Origin: DATELY01 sp035276085
Lineage (GTDB): Bacteria; Pseudomonadota; Gammaproteobacteria; Steroidobacterales; Steroidobacteraceae
Length of the DNA stretch: 18,587 nucleotides
NCBI GenBank assembly: GCA_035276085.1
Contig: DATELY010000084.1
Coordinates: forward strand, 1 to 18,587
Direction of reading: 5' to 3'
The notes below the pieces were generated by a model. It made no database searches and was not told the DNA's origin. It saw only the letters and a program-made list of their open reading frames with translations. Shown in pieces: positions 1-7,004 of this stretch; positions within the stretch are counted from its first letter, which is position 1, and every line of letters starts with the position of its first letter. A program made the translations under genes and the position numbers.

Positions 1-30
1 TTGACAACAAGAATATAGTGTTGGTATATT
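1..30 (+). promoter_or_regulatory. Predicted sigma70 promoter of the toxin-antitoxin pair (-35 and -10)
   Basis: TTGACA at 1-6 is a perfect -35 box. TATATT at 25-30 is a one-mismatch -10 box, and the spacer is 18 bp. Transcription would be expected to start around 36-38, which is the toxin ATG at 38. This predicts a leaderless or nearly leaderless message, and no Shine-Dalgarno precedes the ATG. The left window edge cuts off anything further upstream. Confidence 0.6.
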
Positions 31-38
31 CTCCAACA
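10..38. promoter_or_regulatory. Nested inverted repeats over the -10 box: candidate autoregulatory operator
   Basis: AGAATATA (10-17) and TATATTCT (25-32) form a perfect 8-bp inverted repeat around a 7-bp spacer. The right arm contains the -10 box. A second perfect pair, TGTTGG (19-24) and CCAACA (33-38), is offset by 8 bp and reaches the start codon. Toxin-antitoxin operons commonly repress themselves through such sites, and the downstream partner is a winged-helix protein. Binding here is inferred. Confidence 0.5.
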
Positions 39-334
39 TGCCGGCGAGCCTTTTATTCCGCAGACGCGTAGTGCTGGCTCCGGGCGAGTTCGCCGAGTTG
101 GTGCTGTGGCGCGTCCCAAAACCAGTGAAGGGCAGTGCTCACGGCTACAAATACCGGCTTGCGTTCGTGGCCGATGGCCAGTGTGTCGTGCGTTACGACA
201 ACGAGCCTGGGAAGGGCGACCATCGACACTTCGGCGAGCAAGAGCGGTCGTATGCGTTCGTCGATGTGGATAAGTTGCTCGCGGATTTCGAGCGTGACGT
301 GCAGAGGTGGCGCAATGAAAACAGTCGTGCTTGA
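38..334 (+). CDS. TumE-family (DUF6516-like) toxin
   Basis: This 98-residue protein matches the TumE/DUF6516 toxin pattern. It has an N-terminal LLFRRRVVLAPGEFAELVLWRVP strand region (described here in part: LLFRR, then LVLWRVP), followed by HGYKYRLAFV, the signature RYDNEPGKGDHRH around residues 52-64, and a C-terminal helix (VDKLLADFERDVQRW). The family is annotated as the toxin of two-gene toxin-antitoxin modules, usually with an HTH partner. That is the case here: the next gene overlaps its 3' end by 20 bp. The start at 38 is the only one that preserves the family N-terminus, and it coincides with the predicted transcription start, so translation is probably leaderless. The molecular target is not evident from the sequence. 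Confidence 0.8.
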   Translation: MPASLLFRRRVVLAPGEFAELVLWRVPKPVKGSAHGYKYRLAFVADGQCVVRYDNEPGKGDHRHFGEQERSYAFVDVDKLLADFERDVQRWRNENSRA

Positions 335-662
335 TGTTCAACCCCTGAAGGCTTCGTTGCGGGAGTTCGCGCAGGTCTGGAAGAGCGGCAAGAAGGAGTC
401 GGCCGCCCGCATCAGCTTCGAGTCCGCGGAACTTCTGTGGGAAGTGCTCACCGCAAAGCGGTGGGAGATTCTGAAGGCGATGGCCGGCCAGGGTTCCTTG
501 AGCATTCGCGAGATTGCCCGGCGCGTGGAACGCGACGTGAAGGCCGTGCATGCTGATGTGCATGCGCTGCTCGATGCCGGCGTGCTGGAGCGTTCGGAGG
601 AAGGTGTCCTGTTCCCCTACGACACGATCCACGTGGATTTCACGCTGCACGCCGTAGCCTAG
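315..662 (+). CDS. TumA/HVO_A0114-type winged-helix antitoxin
   Basis: The 115-residue protein starts at the ATG at 315, inside the toxin gene, so translation is likely coupled. An upstream in-frame start at 135 would only extend it through toxin sequence and was rejected. Residues about 40-100 form a winged helix. LTAKRWEILKAM is followed by SIREIARRVERDVKAVHADV, a helix-turn-helix with the KxVHxDV recognition helix typical of HVO_A0114-family DNA-binding proteins, then the wing LLDAGVLERSEEG. The end (PYDTIHVDFTL) is also typical of this family. It probably neutralises the toxin and represses the promoter at 1-38. The antitoxin role rests on family and operon context. Confidence 0.8.
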   Translation: MKTVVLDVQPLKASLREFAQVWKSGKKESAARISFESAELLWEVLTAKRWEILKAMAGQGSLSIREIARRVERDVKAVHADVHALLDAGVLERSEEGVLFPYDTIHVDFTLHAVA

Positions 663-670
663 ACAGTGCC

Positions 671-694
671 GGAGCATCACAGTGATGCTCCTTT
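671..694. terminator. Hairpin shared by convergent antitoxin and integrase genes
   Basis: GGAGCATCAC (671-680) and GTGATGCTCC (682-691) form a perfect inverted repeat separated by one base. The real stem is about 8-9 bp with a small loop, followed by TTTC on the plus strand. On the minus strand the repeat contains the integrase stop codon. The position between convergent 3' ends supports a bidirectional terminator, but the T-tract is short. Confidence 0.55.
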
Positions 695-1270
695 CGCCTT
701 GAGTGCTTCAAGGTGCGCGGTCCACTGCTCGAGCGCCTCGCGCTTCTCGTCTAGATAGTCGTGGACGTCGTACGTGCCCGGAATCTTCTCCTGCGCGTGA
801 TTGAGCACGCGCTCGGCAATGTGTGGCGCAACCTTCAATCGAGCCAATCCCGTGCGGCAGGTGCGGCGCAGGTCGTGAAGCGTGAATGCCTCCACGCCGA
901 GCTTCTTCATGCGCTTCTGGCAGCGTGCGACGCCGCGGGCGAGCAGCTTCGGATTGATCGGCGCTTTCCCGGTATCGTCAGGCAATACGAACGCCGAGTG
1001 CTTGGCCAGCGCCTTCAGTGCCTCAAACTCTTGTACCGCCCAGTCGGTGAGCGGCACAACGTGCCCTTTGCCGGCCTTGGCGTCCTCGTTTGGTATCGTC
1101 CATGTCTTGGCCTTGAGGTCGACGTTCTTCCAGCGAGCAAGCGCGAGCTCACCTCGACGCTGCCCAGTGAGCATGTGCGCTGCACTGCGGTGTAGCAAGG
1201 TGATCTCGTTCGAACGCTTGAATCTTCGGGTTCCATCAGCGAGTTCGCTCGCCTGATCCGCCGACACCAA
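677..1270 (-). pseudogene. Truncated phage/island tyrosine integrase (catalytic domain only)
   Basis: The readable protein is 197 residues from a TTG at 1270. It corresponds to the C-terminal catalytic domain of a tyrosine recombinase of the phage or island integrase type. All active-site positions are visible: Arg in TGQRRGEL (about 38), Lys in EDAKAGKGH (about 66-68), HDLRR (His132, Arg135), His158 in RVLNH, and the nucleophile Tyr167 in GTYDVHDY. Family members are normally about 400 residues, with arm-binding and core-binding domains ahead of this one. Those are missing here. An in-frame TGA lies just upstream at 1292-1294, and the kinase gene begins at 1381. The protein is almost certainly non-functional as an integrase unless it starts from an unusual site. 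It marks the toxin-antitoxin pair as part of a decayed mobile island. Confidence 0.8.
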
Positions 1271-1380
1271 AACATTGCACCGGGTGTAAACTCAGTCGGG
1301 TAAGCCCCGTCGATTCGAGTCCCAAGATCTGCCATCGAGGCAGTTGGCATCGAATTGGCGAAACCCGATGAGGACGCCTT
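1271..1380. other. Island/core junction without a gene
   Basis: This 110-bp stretch separates the integrase remnant from the kinase gene. It contains a TTCGAGTCCC string near 1314-1323 that resembles a tRNA T-loop, but the flanking bases do not pair as a T-stem, so no tRNA or attachment site can be called. A Shine-Dalgarno-like GAGGA just before 1375 serves the GTG at 1381. Confidence 0.35.
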
Positions 1381-2889
1381 GTGACTGGACCGCATCACGA
1401 AAAAACCATGCATCCCCTGGCGGAACCTGAGTTGGCCCGCTTTCTGCGCGTCGTGCGCCAGGAGTTGGCGACGGTGATCGCGCCGGAGCTGACGAACACG
1501 CGCAGCCGCAACGTGCTCGATATGACCGCCCTGTTGCTTGATCACCTGATCGTGCGCGAAGAGCGACTGGCCAAGTTGCTGCAGCCGCATCTGCAAGTAC
1601 AGCGGGAAACGCTGAGTGTCTTGCAGCGCGCACTGTCGCGTGCGGGTAGCGAGCCAGCAAAGTCACTCGGTGCGTCTACGCAAGCAGACAGCGCTCATGA
1701 GGGGGAGCGCGCGCACTGCAGGGTTGCGGAGCAACTGGAACGAGACATCGCAGCGGTGCTACCCCTGCTCGGAAAATTCGCAGAGGCCGAACGTCGCGAG
1801 GTGTGGCAGGCAATCAAGAAAGCGGTTTTGTCGGAGAGCGAGCTGCACACCGCGATCGAGCATGAGGAACAAGCGATCGCTGCAATGGACTCGAAGCCTC
1901 AGCAGGCCGCGACCGAAGTGACTACCGAGCGACTGCAAGCCTATCTGCGCAAGCGTGTTGGCGCCGGGGACGTGGAAGTCGTCGAGATCGCGGCAGAGTT
2001 GGGCGGCTATTCGAAGGACACGTTCATCGTGAAGCTGCGTGGGCCGGGACGCCCGGCCGACGACATCGTCATCAGGCGCGATCTGCCGCAGGGTCCACTG
2101 GAGGAATCGGTCACGATCGAGTTCGCCGTGCTGAAGGCGATGCACGACGCCGGCGTTCTGGTGGCCGAACCCCTTTGGGTCGAGACGGATGCTGCCGCAT
2201 TGGGCCAACCCTTCATGGTGGTCAAGAAGGTTCCTGGCAAGCAACCCGTGAACGTGAAGCTGGAAGTTGCGGGCGAAGGCGGTGCGGAGTGCGTGCGTCA
2301 GCTCGCGCAAGTGCTCGCGAAGATCCATTCGGTGGATCCGCGGCTCGCGGGCGTGTCGGACGCCGAGGCCGCCGAATCCACGTCTCGCCACATCCTGAAA
2401 ATGCTCGACCGCTACGAGGGGCAGTGGCATCGGCGCCGCATGGGACCCAGTCCGGTGATCGCAGCGGCATTCGCGTGGATGCGTAACAACATCCCGCCGA
2501 ATCTGCCGCCGGCCCGGATCATTCACGGCGACCCGACCGTGCGCAACATGCTGTTCGATCGGGGCCAGGCGACGGCTCTGCTCGACTGGGAAACCTGGCA
2601 TCTCGGCGATCCTGCGGAGGACCTCGCCTACAGCCGCATCGACGTGGATCGCTTCATGCCATGGGAAGACTATCTCGCCGAGTATCGCCGCAACGGCGGT
2701 GCGGAGATCGAGCCTCAGCGTCTGCGTTACTGGGAAATGTGGGTCTATCTGCGCGGCGCGGTGACGAGCATCTCCATGATGGATCGTCTGCTGGTCGATC
2801 CGCCGCCTGACATTCGGCCGGCGTTTGGCGGCCCGCACTTCACGCGCATGTGTGTTCGCAAAGTCGCCGACATCATGCAAACCCTGTGA
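1381..2889 (+). CDS. APH-fold phosphotransferase (ACAD10/11-kinase-like) with N-terminal helical extension
   Basis: This 502-residue protein has two parts. Residues about 185-500 form an aminoglycoside-phosphotransferase/choline-kinase fold. They include a glycine-containing loop (ELGGYSKDTF, about 207-216), the strand with VIRRD (about 230-234), the catalytic Brenner motif HGDPTVRN (382-389) and the metal-binding DWE (402-404). These most resemble the acyl-CoA-dehydrogenase-associated kinases (ACAD10/11 type) rather than resistance enzymes. Such kinases have been linked to phosphorylation of hydroxy-acids or hydroxyacyl groups in catabolism. Residues 1-180 are an unrecognised, strongly helical, charged domain. 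The GTG at 1381 has an AGGA at 1371-1374. ATG 1408 is an alternative that loses nine residues and has no clear ribosome site. The substrate is unknown. Confidence 0.75.
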   Translation: MTGPHHEKTMHPLAEPELARFLRVVRQELATVIAPELTNTRSRNVLDMTALLLDHLIVREERLAKLLQPHLQVQRETLSVLQRALSRAGSEPAKSLGASTQADSAHEGERAHCRVAEQLERDIAAVLPLLGKFAEAERREVWQAIKKAVLSESELHTAIEHEEQAIAAMDSKPQQAATEVTTERLQAYLRKRVGAGDVEVVEIAAELGGYSKDTFIVKLRGPGRPADDIVIRRDLPQGPLEESVTIEFAVLKAMHDAGVLVAEPLWVETDAAALGQPFMVVKKVPGKQPVNVKLEVAGEGGAECVRQLAQVLAKIHSVDPRLAGVSDAEAAESTSRHILKMLDRYEGQWHRRRMGPSPVIAAAFAWMRNNIPPNLPPARIIHGDPTVRNMLFDRGQATALLDWETWHLGDPAEDLAYSRIDVDRFMPWEDYLAEYRRNGGAEIEPQRLRYWEMWVYLRGAVTSISMMDRLLVDPPPDIRPAFGGPHFTRMCVRKVADIMQTL

Positions 2890-2978
2890 GATCCGCAGTC
2901 ACGGGTGCGTGCGGGTGTGAGGTGACGCATGTCTGACGACGAGAGCGGATGTGCCCATCGCGGCAACGAGGTGCCTCA

Positions 2979-3452
2979 ATGACTCAAGCAACTTTCGATG
3001 TGGACGCATTCCTTGCCGAACCACATGGTGCACGTCTCGCGACGAACGGACCGACTGTACGCCCGGTTTGGTATCAGTGGGAGGAAGGCTGTTTCTGGGT
3101 CATCAACGGTCCGTGGGCCAGGCTGTTTACCCGGGTACAAAAGGACCCGCGCGTCGCCTTGATTGTCGATACAACAGAGTACGACACGGGCAGGGTCTAC
3201 CAAGTCATGGCTCATGGGGACGCCGAAATCACACCTTACGATATCCCCCGCGCCCGCCGGATGCTGCATCGTTATCTGGGTCCGGATGAGAGCTCGTGGT
3301 CCACGGCGCCAGACAACTATCCTGGATATCTGCAGGATCCAGGACCTCCCGGCGCAGTGTGGTTGAAGATCGAACCGAAGAAGTTCCTGACCTTCAATTT
3401 CAGTTACGAGAACAGCCCTTACGCGGCGACGAAGTGGAAGGCACACTCCTGA
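2979..3452 (+). CDS. Pyridoxamine-5'-phosphate-oxidase-like split-barrel protein
   Basis: The protein is 157 residues from the ATG at 2979, which has a GAGG(T) ribosome site at 2968-2972. The start at 2949 is less well placed. The pattern is that of a small flavin- or deazaflavin-binding split barrel. AFLAEPHGARLATNG is followed by the strand pair RPVWYQWEEGCFWVI, then RLFTRVQKDPRVALIVDT, and a later VYQVMAHGDAEI strand, with W-K near the C-terminus. This fits the PPOX/PNPOx-like superfamily, which includes FMN- and F420-dependent reductases and haem-binding members. The cofactor and substrate cannot be assigned. It follows the kinase by 89 bp in the same direction and may be cotranscribed with it. 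Confidence 0.7.
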   Translation: MTQATFDVDAFLAEPHGARLATNGPTVRPVWYQWEEGCFWVINGPWARLFTRVQKDPRVALIVDTTEYDTGRVYQVMAHGDAEITPYDIPRARRMLHRYLGPDESSWSTAPDNYPGYLQDPGPPGAVWLKIEPKKFLTFNFSYENSPYAATKWKAHS

Positions 3453-3713
3453 CCTAGGCGGTTGCGCTGCGCTCGACCATGGCACGGCCTTCATCGAGCG
3501 TGCGGTGATCGTTGCCGCCTGCCTGAGTAGGAATGCTCAACGGGGATGCATAGATTCCAACGAACGGCGTTCGGGCGTCACTTAGATAATTTTGCCCATA
3601 GTGGCCCAACCCCCATCTGCTTATTCTGAGCCCACGAAACAATTGATGCGATTCCGGATGGAGGCGCGACGAAGAGCCGCTTCCACGCAATCGCCAGTGA
3701 ATGGGGGGCTGAA
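3453..3713 (+). promoter_or_regulatory. Leader region of the TonB-dependent receptor operon
   Basis: This 261-bp gap holds no convincing gene. Its conserved part starts at the AT-rich CTTAGATAATT at 3581 (see the repeat entry). GATAAT at 3585-3590 could be a -10 box, but nothing resembling TTGACA lies 17 bp upstream, which points to activator-dependent initiation. A run of six G at 3703-3708 gives a good ribosome site 5 bp before the ATG at 3714. Confidence 0.35.
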
Positions 3714-3767
3714 ATGACATCTCGGCAGCGCGATCGAAGGCGTTACTTTCTTTGTTCGGCAGCATCG
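3581..3767 (+). repeat. Diverged leader repeat, copy 1 (receptor leader and first codons)
   Basis: This segment matches 12120-12303. A gap-free hand alignment of the first 140 bp gives about 96 identities (about 69%). After one 3-bp gap, GCGATCGAA and later TTCGGCAGCA are again shared. Conserved blocks are CTTAGATAATT-TGCCCAT at the 5' end, AGCCGCTTCC-CGCAA in the middle (3675-3690), and GAAAT over the receptor start. Similarity disappears immediately upstream of 3581. In this copy the repeat runs across the receptor ribosome site, ATG and signal-peptide codons. Confidence 0.75.
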
Positions 3768-5981
3768 GCCTGTGTGGTCACGTTTGCTGCTCTTACACCG
3801 GTCAGGGCCGCCGAAGACCAGGGCGAGGCCGGTACATCCGGCTCACGATCCAATCCAGCGCGCGAACAGCCGGCCGCTCTCGAAGAGATCATGGTGACCG
3901 CGACCCGAGCCAAAGAGAGCATTCAGAAGATTGGCATCGCGGTGAGTGCATTTACCGGCGCAGCGCTCGAGTCCAAGGGCATTTCCGACACGGGTGACCT
4001 GGGACAGATCACACCGGGTCTGATCGTGGCAAAGGCGGGCGGCTCTGAACTGACAGGCCTGGTCTCGATTCGCGGTGTTTCTCAGAACGACTTTACGGCG
4101 CATCTCGAATCGCCGAACGCGCTATACATCGACGATTACTACCAGCCGTCCGCTGCCAACGGCGTCCAGCAGTTCTACGACGTCGAGCGCATCGAAGTGC
4201 TCAAGGGTCCGCAGGGCACGCTCTTCGGCCGCAACGCAACCGGCGGTCTCCTGAACGTCTTCACGCGTGAGCCCGAGAATCATTTCGAGGGATATGTCAC
4301 AGGTACGTTGGCCGACTATGACGAGATGGGGCTCAAGGGTGCCGTCAGTATTCCCGTGAGCGATCGCGTGCTGACGCGCTGGGCCTTCCTGCGCACGAAG
4401 CATGACGGCTACTACAAGAATGTTCTGCCGAATGGCCGCGACCTGAACGGCGGTGACGTCACCGCGATGCGGGGCAAGGTGAACATCGCCGCAACGGACG
4501 ATCTGCAGATCAATCTGGTCGGGGACTACTACTATTCCAACTACAAAGGGACCGGCGGCATGTTCGCCGTGCCTGCGGCAGTCGATCCCGAAACGGGTCT
4601 TGGCTACAACCTGCCTCGAGACACGCCGCGGCCATTCTCCGGGCTCCCCGCAGGCAAACCCTTCGAGACCGCTGCAAACTTTGCCGGCGGCTATTACCGC
4701 AAGACATGGAGTGTGGGCGCCAAGGTCGAGTATGCGCTCGACGACATATTGATCACGTCCTTGTCGAATTACTCAGAGGTGGTCTCCCGATACGATGAGG
4801 ACAACGACCAAACACCAGCGGACATTGGCACGTTCTCTCAGTATCCGAAGAACGAGAATTTTTCCCAGGAGCTTCGCATCCACAAAGACGACGGGAGTTT
4901 CCGCTGGAGCACGGGCATCTACTATCTCGATGTCCGCGGCAAGTACCACAACGGCTTCGATTTCATCGTGGCCGATGCCGATCTCGCGGTGGACTATGAC
5001 ATCGACGGTCAATCGTACTCACTGTTTGGCCAGGCATCGCAGGATCTCGGCGAGAAGTTCACGCTGACAGCCGGCGCGCGCGTCGTCCACGATAAGAAAG
5101 ATTATCTGCAGGTCTGGAGTTGCAGCGCGGCGAATCCGGCGACGAGTGCCTGCGCGGCGTTCGGTGGACCCGGCACGATTGGCAGTCTTTCACCGCTCAC
5201 GAACAAACATGATGAGACCGGCTGGACCGGCCGGTTGCAGCTGGACTACAAGCCCACTGACGACGTTCTGCTCTATGCCAGCGTCAATCGTGGCTACAAG
5301 AGCTTCAACTACAATGCCAATTTCGCCGGCAACGTCCCGGTGGATGCGCTGGTGCTCAAACCGGAAGTCCTGCTGGCCAAGGAGATCGGCGCAAAGACGC
5401 AGTTCCTCGACGGCATGATGCGTCTCAACGCAGCCGCATTCCATTACGACTACTCCGACTTTCATGCTTTCGATCAGCGCGGCCTCAACTTCACGCTGTT
5501 CAATGCGGACGCGGAAATTTATGGCGCCGAGGCGGAGCTGACGTTCAGTCCAGGCGGTGGCTTTACGGGAAATATCGCGGGTACCTATCTCCACGCCCGC
5601 GCGTTCGACGTTCCGATCGCGAATCGCCTGCTCACGCGTCACATCACCCAGTCGCCGCGTTATACGTTCATGGGGTCGATCCAGAAGACCTTCGAACTTG
5701 CGCCTGGAACACTGACCGCACAAGTCGATGGCGTCTACTACGACAAGCAGTATGCGCAGATCAGTAATGCGCCGAATACGCAGATATCGGCGTACGGCAC
5801 CGCGAATGCACGCTTGTCGTTCCGGCCGCGCACGGCGGATGTCGATGTTGCCGTATTCGCTCGAAACGTGTTCGATTCGCACCATCCGAACTACGCCTTC
5901 GACCTCGCGATCGCCGGCTATACCGAGCTGGATCTCACCAACCCGCGCATCCTCGGCGTCGAAGTCACGCTTGGCTTCTGA
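3714..5981 (+). CDS. TonB-dependent outer-membrane receptor
   Basis: The 755-residue protein has an N-terminal signal peptide with likely cleavage near residues 31-33 (VRA-AE). A TonB box region follows (LEEIMVTATR, 56-65), then the plug domain to about residue 185. The plug includes the LIVAKAGGSE stretch, VSIRGV, ALYIDDYY, and the hallmark RIEVLKGPQGTLFGRNATGG (159-178). The remainder is a 22-strand-type beta barrel with many aromatic strands, ending in the outer-membrane C-terminal phenylalanine (VTLGF). Such receptors import siderophores, cobalamin, carbohydrates or hydrophobic and aromatic substrates using proton-motive force. Only 44 bp separate it from the acoA-like gene, so it probably imports the substrate of that operon. 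The signal peptide carries an RRYFL motif (residues 9-13) that resembles a Tat signal. Confidence 0.9.
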   Translation: MTSRQRDRRRYFLCSAASACVVTFAALTPVRAAEDQGEAGTSGSRSNPAREQPAALEEIMVTATRAKESIQKIGIAVSAFTGAALESKGISDTGDLGQITPGLIVAKAGGSELTGLVSIRGVSQNDFTAHLESPNALYIDDYYQPSAANGVQQFYDVERIEVLKGPQGTLFGRNATGGLLNVFTREPENHFEGYVTGTLADYDEMGLKGAVSIPVSDRVLTRWAFLRTKHDGYYKNVLPNGRDLNGGDVTAMRGKVNIAATDDLQINLVGDYYYSNYKGTGGMFAVPAAVDPETGLGYNLPRDTPRPFSGLPAGKPFETAANFAGGYYRKTWSVGAKVEYALDDILITSLSNYSEVVSRYDEDNDQTPADIGTFSQYPKNENFSQELRIHKDDGSFRWSTGIYYLDVRGKYHNGFDFIVADADLAVDYDIDGQSYSLFGQASQDLGEKFTLTAGARVVHDKKDYLQVWSCSAANPATSACAAFGGPGTIGSLSPLTNKHDETGWTGRLQLDYKPTDDVLLYASVNRGYKSFNYNANFAGNVPVDALVLKPEVLLAKEIGAKTQFLDGMMRLNAAAFHYDYSDFHAFDQRGLNFTLFNADAEIYGAEAELTFSPGGGFTGNIAGTYLHARAFDVPIANRLLTRHITQSPRYTFMGSIQKTFELAPGTLTAQVDGVYYDKQYAQISNAPNTQISAYGTANARLSFRPRTADVDVAVFARNVFDSHHPNYAFDLAIAGYTELDLTNPRILGVEVTLGF

Positions 5982-6025
5982 GCGCGCCGCCGCGGCATCT
6001 GTTCCAACGGATAGAGAGAAATCCG

Positions 6026-6994
6026 ATGCAGCTAGCACGTGAAACGATCACGCAAGCGTATGTGAGCATGAAAACCATTCGTGCGTTCGAGGAACGCGCG
6101 AAGCTCGAGTTCGAAGCCGGCAACATCCCGGGTTTCGTGCACCTCTATGTCGGTCAGGAGGCTGTGGCGGTTGGCGTCTGCATGAATCTGCGGAAGTCCG
6201 ACGTCGTCGGCTCGACACATCGCGGCCATGGGCATTGCATCGCCAAGGGGTGCGACGTCAAGGGAATGATGCAGGAGATTTTCGGCAAACGCGGCGGACT
6301 GTGCGGCGGCAAGGGCGGCTCGATGCACATTGCCGACTTCGATACCGGCATGCTGGGCGCGAACGGGATCGTCGGCGGCAATGCGCCGATGGTCGTCGGC
6401 GCTGCGCTGACGGCCAAAACGCTGCAGACGGGAGGCGTAGCCGTCTCCTTCAGCGGCGACGGCGCATCCAATCAGGGCACCACGTTCGAGGCGATGAACC
6501 TGGCCGTGGTTTTGAAGCTGCCCGTGATCTTCGTCACTGAGAACAACGGCTATGGCGAGTTCACGGGTGCTGACTATGCCGTGGGCTGCAAGAACATCTC
6601 CGCGCGTTCGGCTTCCTTCGGCATGCCGAGCTTGAAGGTGGAAGACGGGTACGACTTCTTCGCCGTTTACTCGGTCATGAAGGAAGCGGTGGAACGCGCC
6701 CGCGCCGGCGAGGGGCCCGTGGCAGTGGAAGTGATGTGCCGCAGGTTGCATGGCCATTTTCTGGGCGATCCACAGACGTACCGCAGCTCGGCGGAGGTGC
6801 AAACGATCGCAGCCAACAATCCGATCGAGCGACTCCGGCGGAGCGTGGTCGAGGCGGGTGTGCTGCCTGACGCCGATTTCGATCGACTCGATTCTCAAAT
6901 CGAAAAGCTGATTGACGCGGCCGTCAGTGAAGCAAAGGCAGCGGAGTTCCCCGGCGCTGCCGATCTCAACACCGACGTCTACGTTTCTTACTAA
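6026..6994 (+). CDS. acoA: Acetoin dehydrogenase-type E1 component, alpha subunit
   Basis: The 322-residue protein belongs to the thiamine-diphosphate-dependent E1 alpha family (PDH/acetoin dehydrogenase type). Visible motifs are YVGQEAVAVG (41-50), THRGHGHCIAKG (64-75), the conserved FGKRGGLCGGKGGSMH (86-101), and the ThDP/Mg-binding motif from GDG (144-146) to ENN (172-174). With the beta subunit it would cleave an acetoin-like alpha-hydroxyketone or decarboxylate a 2-oxo acid, passing the acyl group to a lipoyl arm. The short length, the GGKGGSMH loop and the adjacent AcoC-type E2 favour acetoin dehydrogenase over pyruvate dehydrogenase. The ATG at 6026 follows a purine-rich GATAGAGAGAAA. 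The physiological substrate is inferred, since the receptor upstream suggests something larger than acetoin may be involved. Confidence 0.85.
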   Translation: MQLARETITQAYVSMKTIRAFEERAKLEFEAGNIPGFVHLYVGQEAVAVGVCMNLRKSDVVGSTHRGHGHCIAKGCDVKGMMQEIFGKRGGLCGGKGGSMHIADFDTGMLGANGIVGGNAPMVVGAALTAKTLQTGGVAVSFSGDGASNQGTTFEAMNLAVVLKLPVIFVTENNGYGEFTGADYAVGCKNISARSASFGMPSLKVEDGYDFFAVYSVMKEAVERARAGEGPVAVEVMCRRLHGHFLGDPQTYRSSAEVQTIAANNPIERLRRSVVEAGVLPDADFDRLDSQIEKLIDAAVSEAKAAEFPGAADLNTDVYVSY

Positions 6995-7004
6995 GCAACC
7001 TCTC

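Noticed and set aside
1299..1340. tRNA 3' end or attachment site next to the integrase remnant (TTCGAGTCCC then TGCCA)
   Set aside because: The bases flanking the T-loop-like string do not form a 5-bp T-stem (A-C and C-C mismatches) and no acceptor stem partner is visible. No second copy of the sequence was seen in the window.
1759..2880. 373-residue open frame on the minus strand
   Set aside because: It is antisense to the kinase gene, which carries HGDPTVRN and DWE motifs. The antisense translation is rich in Arg and His without family features.
3454..3765. 103-residue minus-strand frame upstream of the receptor as a small gene
   Set aside because: Its only support is similarity to the other repeat copy, which the nucleotide-level leader duplication explains. 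It also overlaps the receptor ribosome site and signal peptide.
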